12,592 nucleotides of DNA from an uncultured Porphyromonadaceae bacterium (GTDB lineage Bacteria > Bacteroidota > Bacteroidia > Bacteroidales > Muribaculaceae): positions 1 through 12,592 of the forward strand of contig CABQCA010000060.1 in assembly GCA_902462525.1 (NCBI GenBank), read 5' to 3'. Below are positions 1 to 6,976 of the stretch, piece after piece. Each line of letters starts with the position of its first letter. The first letter of the stretch is position 1. The translations under genes and the position numbers were made by a program. Under the pieces are notes generated by a model that saw only the letters and a program-made list of their open reading frames with translations, ran no database searches and was not told the DNA's origin.

Positions 1-655
1 CTTCGTTGGAAAGCGATTCCTGATTGAGGGCAGCGTCGGCCATAGGGCTGTCGTCGTTGGTGAGGACGTCGAGAAGGCTGTTGTCCTCGCCTTCGACGAA
101 AGGAGCGTCGACCGAGATGTGCCGGCCGGACACCTTGAGGGTGTCGGCGATTTTTTCGACGGGAACGTCGAGTGTCTCGGCGAGTTCCTCGGGCGACGGA
201 CGGCGTTCGTTTTCCTGCTCGAATTTGGAAAGGGCCTTGCCGATTTTATTGAGCGAGCCTACCTGATTGAGGGGAAGACGAACAATTCGGCTCTGCTCGG
301 CGAGGGCCTGCAGAATCGACTGGCGGATCCACCATACGGCGTAGGATATGAATTTGAAACCTCGTGTTTCATCGAACTTGCGGGCTGCCTTGATGAGGCC
401 GAGGTTGCCTTCGTTGATAAGGTCGGGGAGCGAAAGCCCCTGATTCTGATATTGCTTGGCTACCGATACTACGAAGCGCAGGTTGGCGCGTGTGAGCTTT
501 TCGAGAGCGGCCTGATCGCCCTGACGTATGCGCTGTGCCAATTCTACCTCTTCTTCTACCGAGATAAGCTCTTCGCGGCCGATTTCCTGAAGGTATTTGT
601 CGAGCGAGGCGCTTTCGCGGTTTGTAATCGACTTTGTGATTTTAAGTTGTCTCAT
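1..655 (-). CDS. rpoD: Primary RNA polymerase sigma factor (RpoD/SigA), 3' part outside window
   Basis: This is the housekeeping sigma factor, which directs RNA polymerase to -7/-33 promoters. The first 218 residues are visible. After a short N-terminus with no long region 1.1 comes region 1.2 (about residues 13-45, including LDKYLQEIGREEL). Region 2 follows (about 52-118), with the core-binding and -10-melting signatures LTRANLRFVVSVAKQY and DLINEGNLGLIKAARKFD and the aromatic helix FISYAVWWIRQSI. Region 3 starts with SRIVRLPLNQVGSLNKI and runs to about residue 185. Region 4, the -35 reader, lies beyond the window edge. Bacteroidetes primary sigmas are about 285-290 residues, so about three quarters of the gene is present. 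The start is ATG at 655, about 40 bp downstream of a strong promoter-like sequence, with no Shine-Dalgarno. The family call is nearly certain; rpoD rather than a paralogous sigma rests on the full set of conserved regions. Confidence 0.95.
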   Translation of the reverse strand, partial: MRQLKITKSITNRESASLDKYLQEIGREELISVEEEVELAQRIRQGDQAALEKLTRANLRFVVSVAKQYQNQGLSLPDLINEGNLGLIKAARKFDETRGFKFISYAVWWIRQSILQALAEQSRIVRLPLNQVGSLNKIGKALSKFEQENERRPSPEELAETLDVPVEKIADTLKVSGRHISVDAPFVEGEDNSLLDVLTNDDSPMADAALNQESLSNE

Positions 656-693
656 GTGTCTGCTTTGAACCGGTTGTTTTGCAAAATAGTCTG

Positions 694-725
694 CAAAGAT
701 ACAAAAATAAACGTAAAAAAGCAAA
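694..725 (-). promoter_or_regulatory. Bacteroidetes-type promoter of rpoD
   Basis: On the minus strand a -33 box TTTG (725-722) is followed after 20 bp by a -7 box TATCTTTG (701-694). This is an exact match to the TTTG-N19-21-TAnnTTTG pattern of Bacteroides primary-sigma promoters. It lies 38 bp upstream of the rpoD ATG, so the gene probably has a short leader of about 30 nt. The primary sigma would then be transcribed from its own kind of promoter. Confidence 0.75.
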
Positions 726-728
726 TGC

Positions 729-742
729 GCCCCGAGCGGGGC
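729..742 (-). terminator. Short GC hairpin just upstream of the rpoD promoter
   Basis: GCCCC and GGGGC form a 5-bp stem around the loop GAGC. On the minus strand a run of six T (720-715) follows about 8 nt later, after TTTG. It may be a weak back-up terminator for the gene at 876-4010, but the T-rich stretch also holds the rpoD -33 box, so its role is uncertain. Confidence 0.35.
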
Positions 743-818
743 AAGGAGTGTGCCGGTGTAGCGTTTTGATAGCCAATGCGCACCTCAGTGCTTTATGCTT
801 GCTTTGGTTTAACGTAAA

Positions 819-848
819 GAAGCCCCTGACGTTGTGCGCCGGGGCTTC
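819..848 (-). terminator. Rho-independent terminator of the adhesin-like gene
   Basis: A perfect 8-bp stem, GAAGCCCC/GGGGCTTC, with a 14-nt loop starts 28 bp past the stop codon at 876. On the minus strand it runs straight into TTTACGTT, a moderately T-rich tail. The opposite strand has no T tract, so it should act on leftward transcripts. Confidence 0.65.
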
Positions 849-875
849 GAAAGAGTGTAATTTAACTAAATTTAA

Positions 876-3800
876 CTATCGAATGACGGTTTTGGAGGCT
901 TTGCCGTCCTTTACTGTGATATATACGCCGGGCTGTGCCGTGGCAGGGTCGACTTCGATGCCGTCGATGCGGTAGAGACGGACGGGTCCGTCGCTGCCGC
1001 TGACAACGGATTCAATTCCTGAGGCGACGTTGACAGTGACGGCTGCCGGTCGGGCTGTACCGTGGTTGTAGACAGTCACTACCTGATAGAGGTGGCTTGC
1101 CTGTGCCGGAGCGTTGGTGTCGGTGAAAGTTGTGGCGGCGACCGGAGCGTCGGTGAGCTGTTCACCGTTGCGGAACACGTGGTAGCCTTCGATGGTGAGG
1201 TCGGCCGGGAGCGACGATGGTGCCTCGTAGGTCACGTCGTCGATGAAGAGGGCGCAGGTATACTCAGGATTGTGATGTATGGCGAAGTACCTGGCACCTT
1301 CGGGGAGTGCGGCCTTGAACTCGGTCCAGTCTTCGGGTACGCCGTCGTCATTGTAGTTTTCGACGCTTACTTTATTAGTGAAGCTTGCAGGGGCATTGTC
1401 GGTGGTCGAGTAGTAAAGTTCGAATGTTTCGGGCCATGCGATAGAGAAACTCTTTGCCCAGAAAGATATTGTCTGGGCGTTGCCCGACAGCTCGGGCGAA
1501 ATGAGCCAGTTGTCGTTCAGAGCATGGTAGGCGGTAGGAGCAAGCATGAAGCTGTTGCCGCTGTGGGGTTCTGCGTCGGCCCGGTGCTCGGCCGGAACCA
1601 GTGCTGCTTCGCGGTTGAATAGCTGGAATGCCATCGGAGCGGTCTGGAAGGGGTTATATTCTTCGTAGAATACGTTGATGGTGCGTTCGCCGTCGCCATC
1701 ATAGACGGTCCAGCCGCCTGCGCCGCTTATCGACATGGGTGTGTATTCGTCGCTTTCGAAGTCGTCGGTCACAATTTCGGATTTTCCTGCCGTGTCGAGC
1801 GATGGAGCCGACCATGTCAGGGTCACGGTGCCGTTGTCGGCTGTGCCGGCAAGGTTCTCAGCCGCAGGGAAGCTCGGGAATTTGACAGTGACAGTGCCTT
1901 TGGCGCCGTTGTTGGCTTCAACGGCATCGCCTGAGGCTACGGCAGCAACGCTCAGTTCGAGACGGTCGTCGGCGTTCATGGGCACGGTGTAGGAGAGTTC
2001 GGTGTCAGCGAAGCCGTACTGCGGCATTGCCGCTATATCCTTGCTGTCGGCTTTCTTGCCGTCGATGTAGAGCTCGACAGCGGCTTGCGCTGCTGCAGTG
2101 CCGAGGTTCTCTATGCGCACGGGAATGGTGATTATGTCGCCGGTTTTGGCTTTTTCGGGGAATTTAGCCGAAACGAGCCTCATGTCGGTGCTGACGAGGT
2201 CGCGGATGCTGATGTCGTCGATAGGCACGCTCCACGTGGCGTCGTCGGTGTTGTGGGTGGCGGTGAGGCGAAGCTCGAAGCGCACGGCTCCGCGGGCCTT
2301 GTAGTCGGAGAGCGGTATCCGGGCGAGGGTCCAGCCGGCAGTAGGATTGTTCTTCAGGTCGATGGATTTGATAAGTTTCAGCTCGGAGTCGGTTCCGGCG
2401 GCGAGAAGCACGTCGAGAGTGCTTCCCTGGCCCTGGTACCAGAATTCGAGTACGGGATTGGCTGCTTTCGAAATGTCGGCACGCAGCGACAGAAGGCCCC
2501 ACATGACATCTTTTTCCATCGGCAGCCAGTAGTAGAAACCGTTGTCGCCGTCGTGCGAGGTGAGCGGCGCCGGAGCTTCCGGATCGTCAGGGTCGATGAT
2601 GGAGCTGAAATAGGAATCGTCCATGGTGCCGTAGCGCTGGCCCTGGGAACCGGTTTTGGGGTCGAGGGCCCACAGGCCATCGTAGAAGCCGTCGGTGAAC
2701 GATTCGGTGAAAGGCAGTGCCGAAGGAGTTCCTACGATTTCGATGTTCGAAGCAGTGTCGAGCGAATAGAGTTCGCCGTATGCCGCTGTCACCTGATATG
2801 CCACAAGGTCCTGGCCGACGAGTTCGGGATAACTCAGTGTTATGCTTGTGCGGTCGGTGGAGGCTACAGCCGGGTCGTAGTAGCTGCCGAAGGCGTCGAA
2901 GATATAGTAGACCAGCGATTCGGTGTCGACATAGCCGCCGTTTTCGCCGACTTCGCCGGGAGCTGTCCAGCTGAGGGTGACGGTTTTGTAGTCGTCGTTG
3001 GTTACAAGTGTCACACCGGAGGGCGCAAGGGGAGTGTCCTTGCCGCAGTAAATGCTTTTGTACTCCACTTTTTCACCGGGTGTGTCGCCGACATATGCTA
3101 CGCCGGAGAAGTGATTGTTGAAGCCATCATACATTTCGACTTCCTGTACTATAGTCTGGCCCGGTGTGACGTCGGTGTATTCGAATTTATCGACTGTCCA
3201 GCGTGATGTGAGCACTACTTTCGATATTTCCTTGAGTTCGGCTCCGGACACGGTTTTCGTGGGTGCAGTGTAGGTGACAGTGGCCTTTAGCTCTCCCTTT
3301 GGGGCGAGTTCCCATGTGAGGGTGCCTGCAGCGGGCGGGTCGACGGTTTCTGTCTGGCCGGCTTTTACTGAAATATCGGTGAGTTTGAGCGCGCCTTTAT
3401 CACTTTTGGGTGTCACGCAGTGAAAGCCGATGTAGTAATAGCCTTCTTCCGGTATCGACAGATTGTGCGAGTACTCTGTCATGTCTTTCTTAGTGTAAGC
3501 TGTCACCGGGGTGATTTCGGCTATCATGCCCTCGACTGTAGGGGCGGTGCCGAGTCTGGTTTCCATGCTTACAGACGTTGCGCCCGATCCCATGAAGCCG
3601 AGAGTGAACGACAGGGTGTATTTGCCTGCCGGCATGTGGATAGGCACGGTTATGAGCCAGTCGTCGTTGGCATCGACATCGGCGGCGCTGGGTGCCATGC
3701 AGGCGCCGTAGCCGTTGACTTTGCCGTACTGCCACTGGCGGTTGTCGCCGTTGGCATTTATAGCGGTGTATGAGGCGACGGGACCTTTTGAATCCTTGCC

Positions 3801-4010
3801 CAGACCATGGGTGAAAGGCACTTCGACGGCGTTGGCCGGAACTTCGCCGGCACGCGAAACCGGGGCTGCCGGACGCACTGCAGCCGGTGCGCGACGAGTT
3901 ATCTGCTTGATGCTTCCTGCACTGGCAGCGGTGCTGCGTTCGCGTGGCAATGCTGCGCCGGCAGCTACTATGCTGCCGAGGGCAAAAGCGAGAAGTAATA
4001 GTTTCTTCAT
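876..4010 (-). CDS. Large secreted multidomain adhesin-like protein (choice-of-anchor J, FN3 and CARDB-type modules, C-terminal sorting tail)
   Basis: This encodes a 1044-residue exported protein with no visible catalytic domain. Residues 1-20 (MKKLLLLAFALGSIVAAGAA) are a signal peptide. A first jelly-roll-like module covers about 65-220 (NDDWLI at 115-120). Fibronectin-type strands with SWTAP and similar motifs lie at about 225-430. A second MAM/choice-of-anchor-J-like module spans about 435-605, and a CARDB-like domain (PVRIENLGTAAAQAAVELYIDGK) about 606-712. An FN3 domain starting near 715 seems to be interrupted by a third choice-of-anchor-J module (about 748-930, with the family hallmark NDNWLISPEL at 832-841) and resumes at about 938-996. 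The last 45 residues (LYRIDGIEV, QPGVYITVKDGK, KTVIR) look like a type-A sorting tail of type IX secretion. An in-frame ATG at 4067 exists, but it would put 19 polar residues before the signal peptide and would lie inside the -7 box, so I prefer 4010. A cell-surface or adhesion role is inferred. Confidence 0.88.
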   Translation of the reverse strand: MKKLLLLAFALGSIVAAGAALPRERSTAASAGSIKQITRRAPAAVRPAAPVSRAGEVPANAVEVPFTHGLGKDSKGPVASYTAINANGDNRQWQYGKVNGYGACMAPSAADVDANDDWLITVPIHMPAGKYTLSFTLGFMGSGATSVSMETRLGTAPTVEGMIAEITPVTAYTKKDMTEYSHNLSIPEEGYYYIGFHCVTPKSDKGALKLTDISVKAGQTETVDPPAAGTLTWELAPKGELKATVTYTAPTKTVSGAELKEISKVVLTSRWTVDKFEYTDVTPGQTIVQEVEMYDGFNNHFSGVAYVGDTPGEKVEYKSIYCGKDTPLAPSGVTLVTNDDYKTVTLSWTAPGEVGENGGYVDTESLVYYIFDAFGSYYDPAVASTDRTSITLSYPELVGQDLVAYQVTAAYGELYSLDTASNIEIVGTPSALPFTESFTDGFYDGLWALDPKTGSQGQRYGTMDDSYFSSIIDPDDPEAPAPLTSHDGDNGFYYWLPMEKDVMWGLLSLRADISKAANPVLEFWYQGQGSTLDVLLAAGTDSELKLIKSIDLKNNPTAGWTLARIPLSDYKARGAVRFELRLTATHNTDDATWSVPIDDISIRDLVSTDMRLVSAKFPEKAKTGDIITIPVRIENLGTAAAQAAVELYIDGKKADSKDIAAMPQYGFADTELSYTVPMNADDRLELSVAAVASGDAVEANNGAKGTVTVKFPSFPAAENLAGTADNGTVTLTWSAPSLDTAGKSEIVTDDFESDEYTPMSISGAGGWTVYDGDGERTINVFYEEYNPFQTAPMAFQLFNREAALVPAEHRADAEPHSGNSFMLAPTAYHALNDNWLISPELSGNAQTISFWAKSFSIAWPETFELYYSTTDNAPASFTNKVSVENYNDDGVPEDWTEFKAALPEGARYFAIHHNPEYTCALFIDDVTYEAPSSLPADLTIEGYHVFRNGEQLTDAPVAATTFTDTNAPAQASHLYQVVTVYNHGTARPAAVTVNVASGIESVVSGSDGPVRLYRIDGIEVDPATAQPGVYITVKDGKASKTVIR

Positions 4011-4064
4011 TGGTAATATGCGATTATAATTATATTGATTTTGGAAATTTGTCTGATTGAGCCG

Positions 4065-4096
4065 CAAAGTTAATGACTTTTTGCTATTATTTCAAG
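4065..4096 (-). promoter_or_regulatory. Promoter of the adhesin-like gene
   Basis: The minus strand has CTTG (4096-4093), a 20-bp spacer and TAACTTTG (4072-4065). The -7 box fits TAnnTTTG exactly and the -33 box differs from TTTG by one base. It lies 54 bp upstream of the ATG at 4010 and downstream of the terminator at 4106-4142, so this gene is probably a single transcription unit. Confidence 0.7.
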
Positions 4097-4105
4097 AATT
4101 TTGGC

Positions 4106-4142
4106 AAAAAACCACCAAAAGCCACGGAAATAGCTCCGCAGC
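4106..4142 (-). terminator. Terminator of the AT-rich secreted-protein gene
   Basis: On the minus strand GCTGCGGA and TCCGTGGC (4142-4121) form an 8-bp stem with two G-U pairs and the 6-nt loop GCTATT. It is followed by TTTT, GGTGG and TTTTTT. It starts 39 bp after the TAA at 4183-4181, and would separate that gene from the adhesin-like gene downstream. Confidence 0.6.
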
Positions 4143-4180
4143 TTGTTCGGATGTTTATAAAGAATGGAGGGTTTATATGT

Positions 4181-5077
4181 TTAGCGGACTATAATTTTTT
4201 TTGTTGCAGTGCCAGAGGAGTTGCTGTATCTTGCTATAATGAATGGTGAAGATATATTATTCAAAGGTATCGAACTGTTGCCGCTTAGAAGATGCCCGGT
4301 GAAAATGAATTTGCCAAGTAAATCGTAAACAGCGAGGTCGATGTTATCGTCTGTTTCAACATAGAATGACCTGTTAAAGGAGTAAAGTTTGACATTGTTG
4401 ACGCCGATAACATCAGCCGATGCCTGCCCGTTTAGCAATTCCAGGTCTTTTGCATCGATAAAATCGCTGACAGCATATAATGGAGATAGTATGATGTCAT
4501 AATACTCCGGATATACGAACAATCTGAAATGTGTATTCCAATTGATTTCATTCTTTGTTACTTCTGTTGTTGAAGAAGGAATTTCTTCATTTAAAGAAAG
4601 AAAAATATCGCCGTTACTTAGGAATGTGTTAGATTGGTCGGAGCGGCCAAGAACAACATAGCTTGTATTCTCCGGAAATGACAGGGAGAACTTTAATGTT
4701 CCGTTGCAATTGATTTTTCCGGAGTCTTCGAACAGATGGTAATCATAAGTAATGTCGTGAACTAATGTTTCGGAAACATTTCCTTCTGTTGGCATAAATT
4801 CCATGGTTTCGGAAATCGACCCATATTTATTACGTACGGATACTTTAACCCAGGAGAATTCGAATTTGGAAATATTTCCTGTCTGGACATGAGCTAAAAG
4901 TGGTTCGTAATAATGAGATACTCGGATTGAATGGTCGAATTCTTCTTCAATTTCGACTATGCAATGATCAGCCCCTTCGTAGCATACATCGAAGAGTAGA
5001 TAGAAGCCATACGTATTAACATCAACTTTCTTTAAGTTGTCGATAGAAAGAATTATGGGTTTCAGTCCAACAAAAAT
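4181..5077 (-). CDS. C-terminal fragment: unknown beta-rich protein with type-IX-like sorting tail
   Basis: This is the downstream piece of the split gene, given here as the whole open frame from 5077 (298 codons before the stop). The first ATG is at 4804 and would give 207 residues, but it has no promoter or signal peptide, and the 91 codons before it look coding. An independent gene starting there is therefore unlikely. The last 70 or so residues form the sorting-tail pattern: a strand NNVKLYSFNRSFYVET, then DDNIDLAVYDLLGKFIFTGHL, then TKKIIVR. Such tails send proteins through type IX secretion and are then cut off. In this arrangement the tail is separated from its signal peptide, so the product would not be exported unless ribosomes shift frame. 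Confidence 0.6.
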   Translation of the reverse strand: MFVGLKPIILSIDNLKKVDVNTYGFYLLFDVCYEGADHCIVEIEEEFDHSIRVSHYYEPLLAHVQTGNISKFEFSWVKVSVRNKYGSISETMEFMPTEGNVSETLVHDITYDYHLFEDSGKINCNGTLKFSLSFPENTSYVVLGRSDQSNTFLSNGDIFLSLNEEIPSSTTEVTKNEINWNTHFRLFVYPEYYDIILSPLYAVSDFIDAKDLELLNGQASADVIGVNNVKLYSFNRSFYVETDDNIDLAVYDLLGKFIFTGHLLSGNSSIPLNNISSPFIIARYSNSSGTATKKIIVR

Positions 5078-5475
5078 TCATTATAAACGATAGAGCCTGT
5101 CCCTCCGCCAGAAGAGTATTCGCACTGTATATTGGCTTCTAAAGTTCCGTTTTCATTGATTAAATAATTTTCGGGCGTATCGATTTTATGGATAGTAAAT
5201 GTTTTGTCTGTACCATTTTCTATCTCTACAAACTTGCCGTCTTTACCTTTCAAACGGAATTTCCATTTGTATACAGTTATATTGTCATCTCCGCATTGCA
5301 GATAGAATGTATGATCTGTGTAAGCCGAACCTGTGCCGTTAGTAGTTATGTCATCACATTGAATATGGGTTTCTGTCGCCGTGCTAACAACTTTCATATT
5401 CCCTGTATAGGTTGATGCCAAAGCGTTGTTTATACCAAATAGAAAAATTGCAAGGAATAATGAAAACAGCTTCAT
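5062..5475 (-). CDS. N-terminal fragment: exported protein of unknown function (137 aa)
   Basis: This is the upstream piece of the split gene. It starts at ATG 5475 with a clear signal peptide, MKLFSLFLAIFLFGINNALA, predicted to be cut near ALA-S. The mature part is short, beta-like and Gly/Thr/Asn-rich, with three cysteines (one each in IQCDD, LQCGD and IQCEY). I recognise no family. It ends in YNEFLLD at the TGA (5064-5062), directly after the T5 run where the frame seems to be lost. On its own it would be a small periplasmic or secreted protein without an anchoring or sorting tail. The start is supported by the promoter ending 35 bp upstream. Confidence 0.7.
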   Translation of the reverse strand: MKLFSLFLAIFLFGINNALASTYTGNMKVVSTATETHIQCDDITTNGTGSAYTDHTFYLQCGDDNITVYKWKFRLKGKDGKFVEIENGTDKTFTIHKIDTPENYLINENGTLEANIQCEYSSGGGTGSIVYNEFLLD

Positions 5476-5509
5476 AAGTAAGGAGCGAGGAATAAAATTA
5501 TGGTTTTTG

Positions 5510-5541
5510 CAAAGATAGAAATTTTTTTTTAAGAAAACAGG
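5510..5541 (-). promoter_or_regulatory. Promoter of the AT-rich secreted-protein gene
   Basis: The minus-strand -7 box TATCTTTG (5517-5510) is identical to that of rpoD and lies 34 bp before the ATG at 5475. The -33 position, 20 bp upstream, is CCTG (5541-5538), a weak match to TTTG. A T/A-rich spacer (a run of nine T on the plus strand) lies between the boxes. Confidence 0.55.
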
Positions 5542-5607
5542 TGACTTTTAAATCAGGGATAGCGTTAAATGACATTAAAACACCGTTGAGGCCGCAATGT
5601 ATTGTGT

Positions 5608-5657
5608 AACAATAAAAGCCGGGAGCTAAGGCTACCTGCGGCAGCATTACTCCCGGC
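5608..5657 (-). terminator. Rho-independent terminator after the ABC exporter genes
   Basis: A perfect 8-bp GC-rich stem, GCCGGGAG/CTCCCGGC (5618-5625 with 5650-5657), has a 24-nt loop. On the minus strand it is followed at once by TTTTATTGTT. It lies 57 bp past the stop at 5714 and closes the ABC-transporter unit before the promoter at 5510-5541. Confidence 0.75.
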
Positions 5658-5680
5658 CAAAAATCTTTGGTTCTACAGAG

Positions 5681-5712
5681 CTTGTCAACTTGTCAGCCTG
5701 TCAGCCTGATAG
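5681..5712. repeat. Four 8-bp tandem repeats (CTTGTCAG family)
   Basis: Four consecutive units read CTTGTCAA, CTTGTCAG, CCTGTCAG and CCTGATAG. The array ends one base before the permease stop codon (5714-5716) and lies between the gene and its terminator, so it would be transcribed as part of the 3' UTR. Confidence 0.75.
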
Positions 5713-5713
5713 C

Positions 5714-6976
5714 TTATTTGTAGCGGGCCCAGCGGATGAGTTCGGCGAGGCTTGGCTTTTTGCCGTACATGAAGATGCCGACGCGGTAGATTTTTGCGCA
5801 GAGCCATATCAGGAAGGCGAAGCTGATGTAGAGTATGGCGAGCGAAAGAAGTATTTCCCACACCGGCACACCGTAGGGCAGACGGCTCATCATGGCCATG
5901 GGCGAGGTGAATGGTATCACCGATACCCAGAACGATAATGTGGATCCGGGGTTTGCCAGCACAGCCATGGAGGCAATAATGCCTATGATGACAGGCATGG
6001 TGGCTATCGATGACAGCTGCGAGGCGTCCTGAATGTTATCGACTGCCGAGCCTATTGCCGCGTATATAGCCGAGTAGAAGAGGTATCCGCCGATGAAAAA
6101 GAGCAGCAGGTAGACGAACAGCCCTGTGATGAACGAGGGGTCGGACAGCTGGCTGACAGCGGCTGTGATTTCGGCGTTGCCCTCGGAGGCGCCGATGTCG
6201 GCGAGCATCGGCATTGTCCAGAGCGAGGAGCCGCCGATGAGTACGGCCCAGATTAGAATCTGGGTTATTGCCACAAGCCCGATGCCGGTTATCTTGCCAA
6301 GCATGAGCCAAGTTGGCTTGACTGACGACACTACGATTTCGAGAACACGGTTGTTCTTTTCCTCGATTATTGAGGTCATCACCATTTGACCGTAGATGAG
6401 GATAAACATATAGAGCATCATGTCGAGCACCAGACCGATAATGTACGACAGTCCTACCGATGTGGCGGTGTCTTCTTCTTTATCGATGCGGATAGTGGCG
6501 AGATCGATGTCGACCTGCACGTCGGCGAGGATCTGCTTTATGTTCTCGATATTGTACTCTTCGAGGCGGATATCCTCGATGGCGTCCTCGACCTGACGTG
6601 TGATGAATTCGCCTGTCTGCATTGCCGGGGCACCACGGCTGTAGAGGCGCACGGCATCATCGGGGTTGCGCACGGCATTGGCGGCGATGTAGAGAATGGC
6701 GTCGTAATTCTCGTCGGCCCGAAGGCTGTCGAGGGGCAATGCCGAGGGCTCGAAGATTATTTCGTCGCTGCTTTCGAGCCGCGGAGCCACGACTGTACTT
6801 TCATCGATGACTGCGATGGTGCGGCTTTCGGGCTCGCTGAGCAGCATCACGGCGGCGGGCGCCATACTTAGGGCCAGAAACAGCACCGGAATGAGAATCG
6901 TGGTGATAATGAAGCTTTTGCGCTTCACACGCGACAGGTATTCGCGTGCTATGATAAGTTTGAGAGGGTGGTTCAT
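5714..6976 (-). CDS. ABC-2 type transporter permease, NatB/YhaP-like
   Basis: This is the membrane subunit of an ABC exporter and the partner of the ATPase encoded just upstream. Its 420 residues show the NatB layout. A first membrane helix lies at about 22-46, then an extracytoplasmic domain at about 50-170, then five more hydrophobic helices at about 175-200, 228-250, 283-308, 326-345 and 372-395. After helix 2 comes the family signature TSIIEEKNNRVLEIVVSSVKP (201-221) followed by LMLGKI, as in the EEK-x-x-R/EI-SSV-P motif of NatB-type permeases. The ATG at 6976 overlaps the stop of the ATPase gene by 4 bp, which suggests translational coupling. Relatives export Na+ or small toxic compounds; the substrate here cannot be told from sequence. 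Confidence 0.9.
   Translation of the reverse strand: MNHPLKLIIAREYLSRVKRKSFIITTILIPVLFLALSMAPAAVMLLSEPESRTIAVIDESTVVAPRLESSDEIIFEPSALPLDSLRADENYDAILYIAANAVRNPDDAVRLYSRGAPAMQTGEFITRQVEDAIEDIRLEEYNIENIKQILADVQVDIDLATIRIDKEEDTATSVGLSYIIGLVLDMMLYMFILIYGQMVMTSIIEEKNNRVLEIVVSSVKPTWLMLGKITGIGLVAITQILIWAVLIGGSSLWTMPMLADIGASEGNAEITAAVSQLSDPSFITGLFVYLLLFFIGGYLFYSAIYAAIGSAVDNIQDASQLSSIATMPVIIGIIASMAVLANPGSTLSFWVSVIPFTSPMAMMSRLPYGVPVWEILLSLAILYISFAFLIWLCAKIYRVGIFMYGKKPSLAELIRWARYK

Larger units (their letters stand above)
4181..5475 (-). pseudogene. AT-rich secreted protein with C-terminal sorting tail, split by a -1 type frameshift
   Basis: I read this as one gene broken into two frames. The first frame (5475-5062) has a signal peptide but ends at a TGA after 137 residues. 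The second frame is open from 5077 to the TAA at 4181, so both are open at 5062-5077. The second frame contains no ATG, GTG or TTG for its first 91 codons, yet that stretch reads like ordinary protein (for example GFYLLFDVCYEGADHCIVEI). Adding one T to the T5 run at 5072-5076 joins them into a 431-residue protein. That protein would have a signal peptide, a beta-rich body with no domain I recognise, and a sorting tail at the end (LAVYDLLGKFIFTG, SGTATKKIIVR). The gene has its own promoter and terminator and is visibly more AT-rich than its neighbours, which suggests acquisition. A sequencing error, a true mutation or programmed slippage could each explain the split; function is unknown. Confidence 0.65.

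Noticed and set aside
119..769. 216-codon open frame on the plus strand
   Set aside because: It is antisense to rpoD, whose conserved regions are unmistakable, and continues into the rpoD promoter.
2085..3206. 373-codon open frame on the plus strand
   Set aside because: It lies fully antisense to the well-supported adhesin-like gene. Its translation is low in recognisable structure and rich in Val/Gly/Arg, as expected from the reverse of GC-rich codons. No promoter or leader is visible.
5068..5079. Programmed -1 ribosomal frameshift site
   Set aside because: The site A TTT TTG does not satisfy the X XXY YYZ rule at its first base, and I see no strong stem just downstream. An indel in the T run is the simpler explanation, so I keep programmed shifting only as an alternative.
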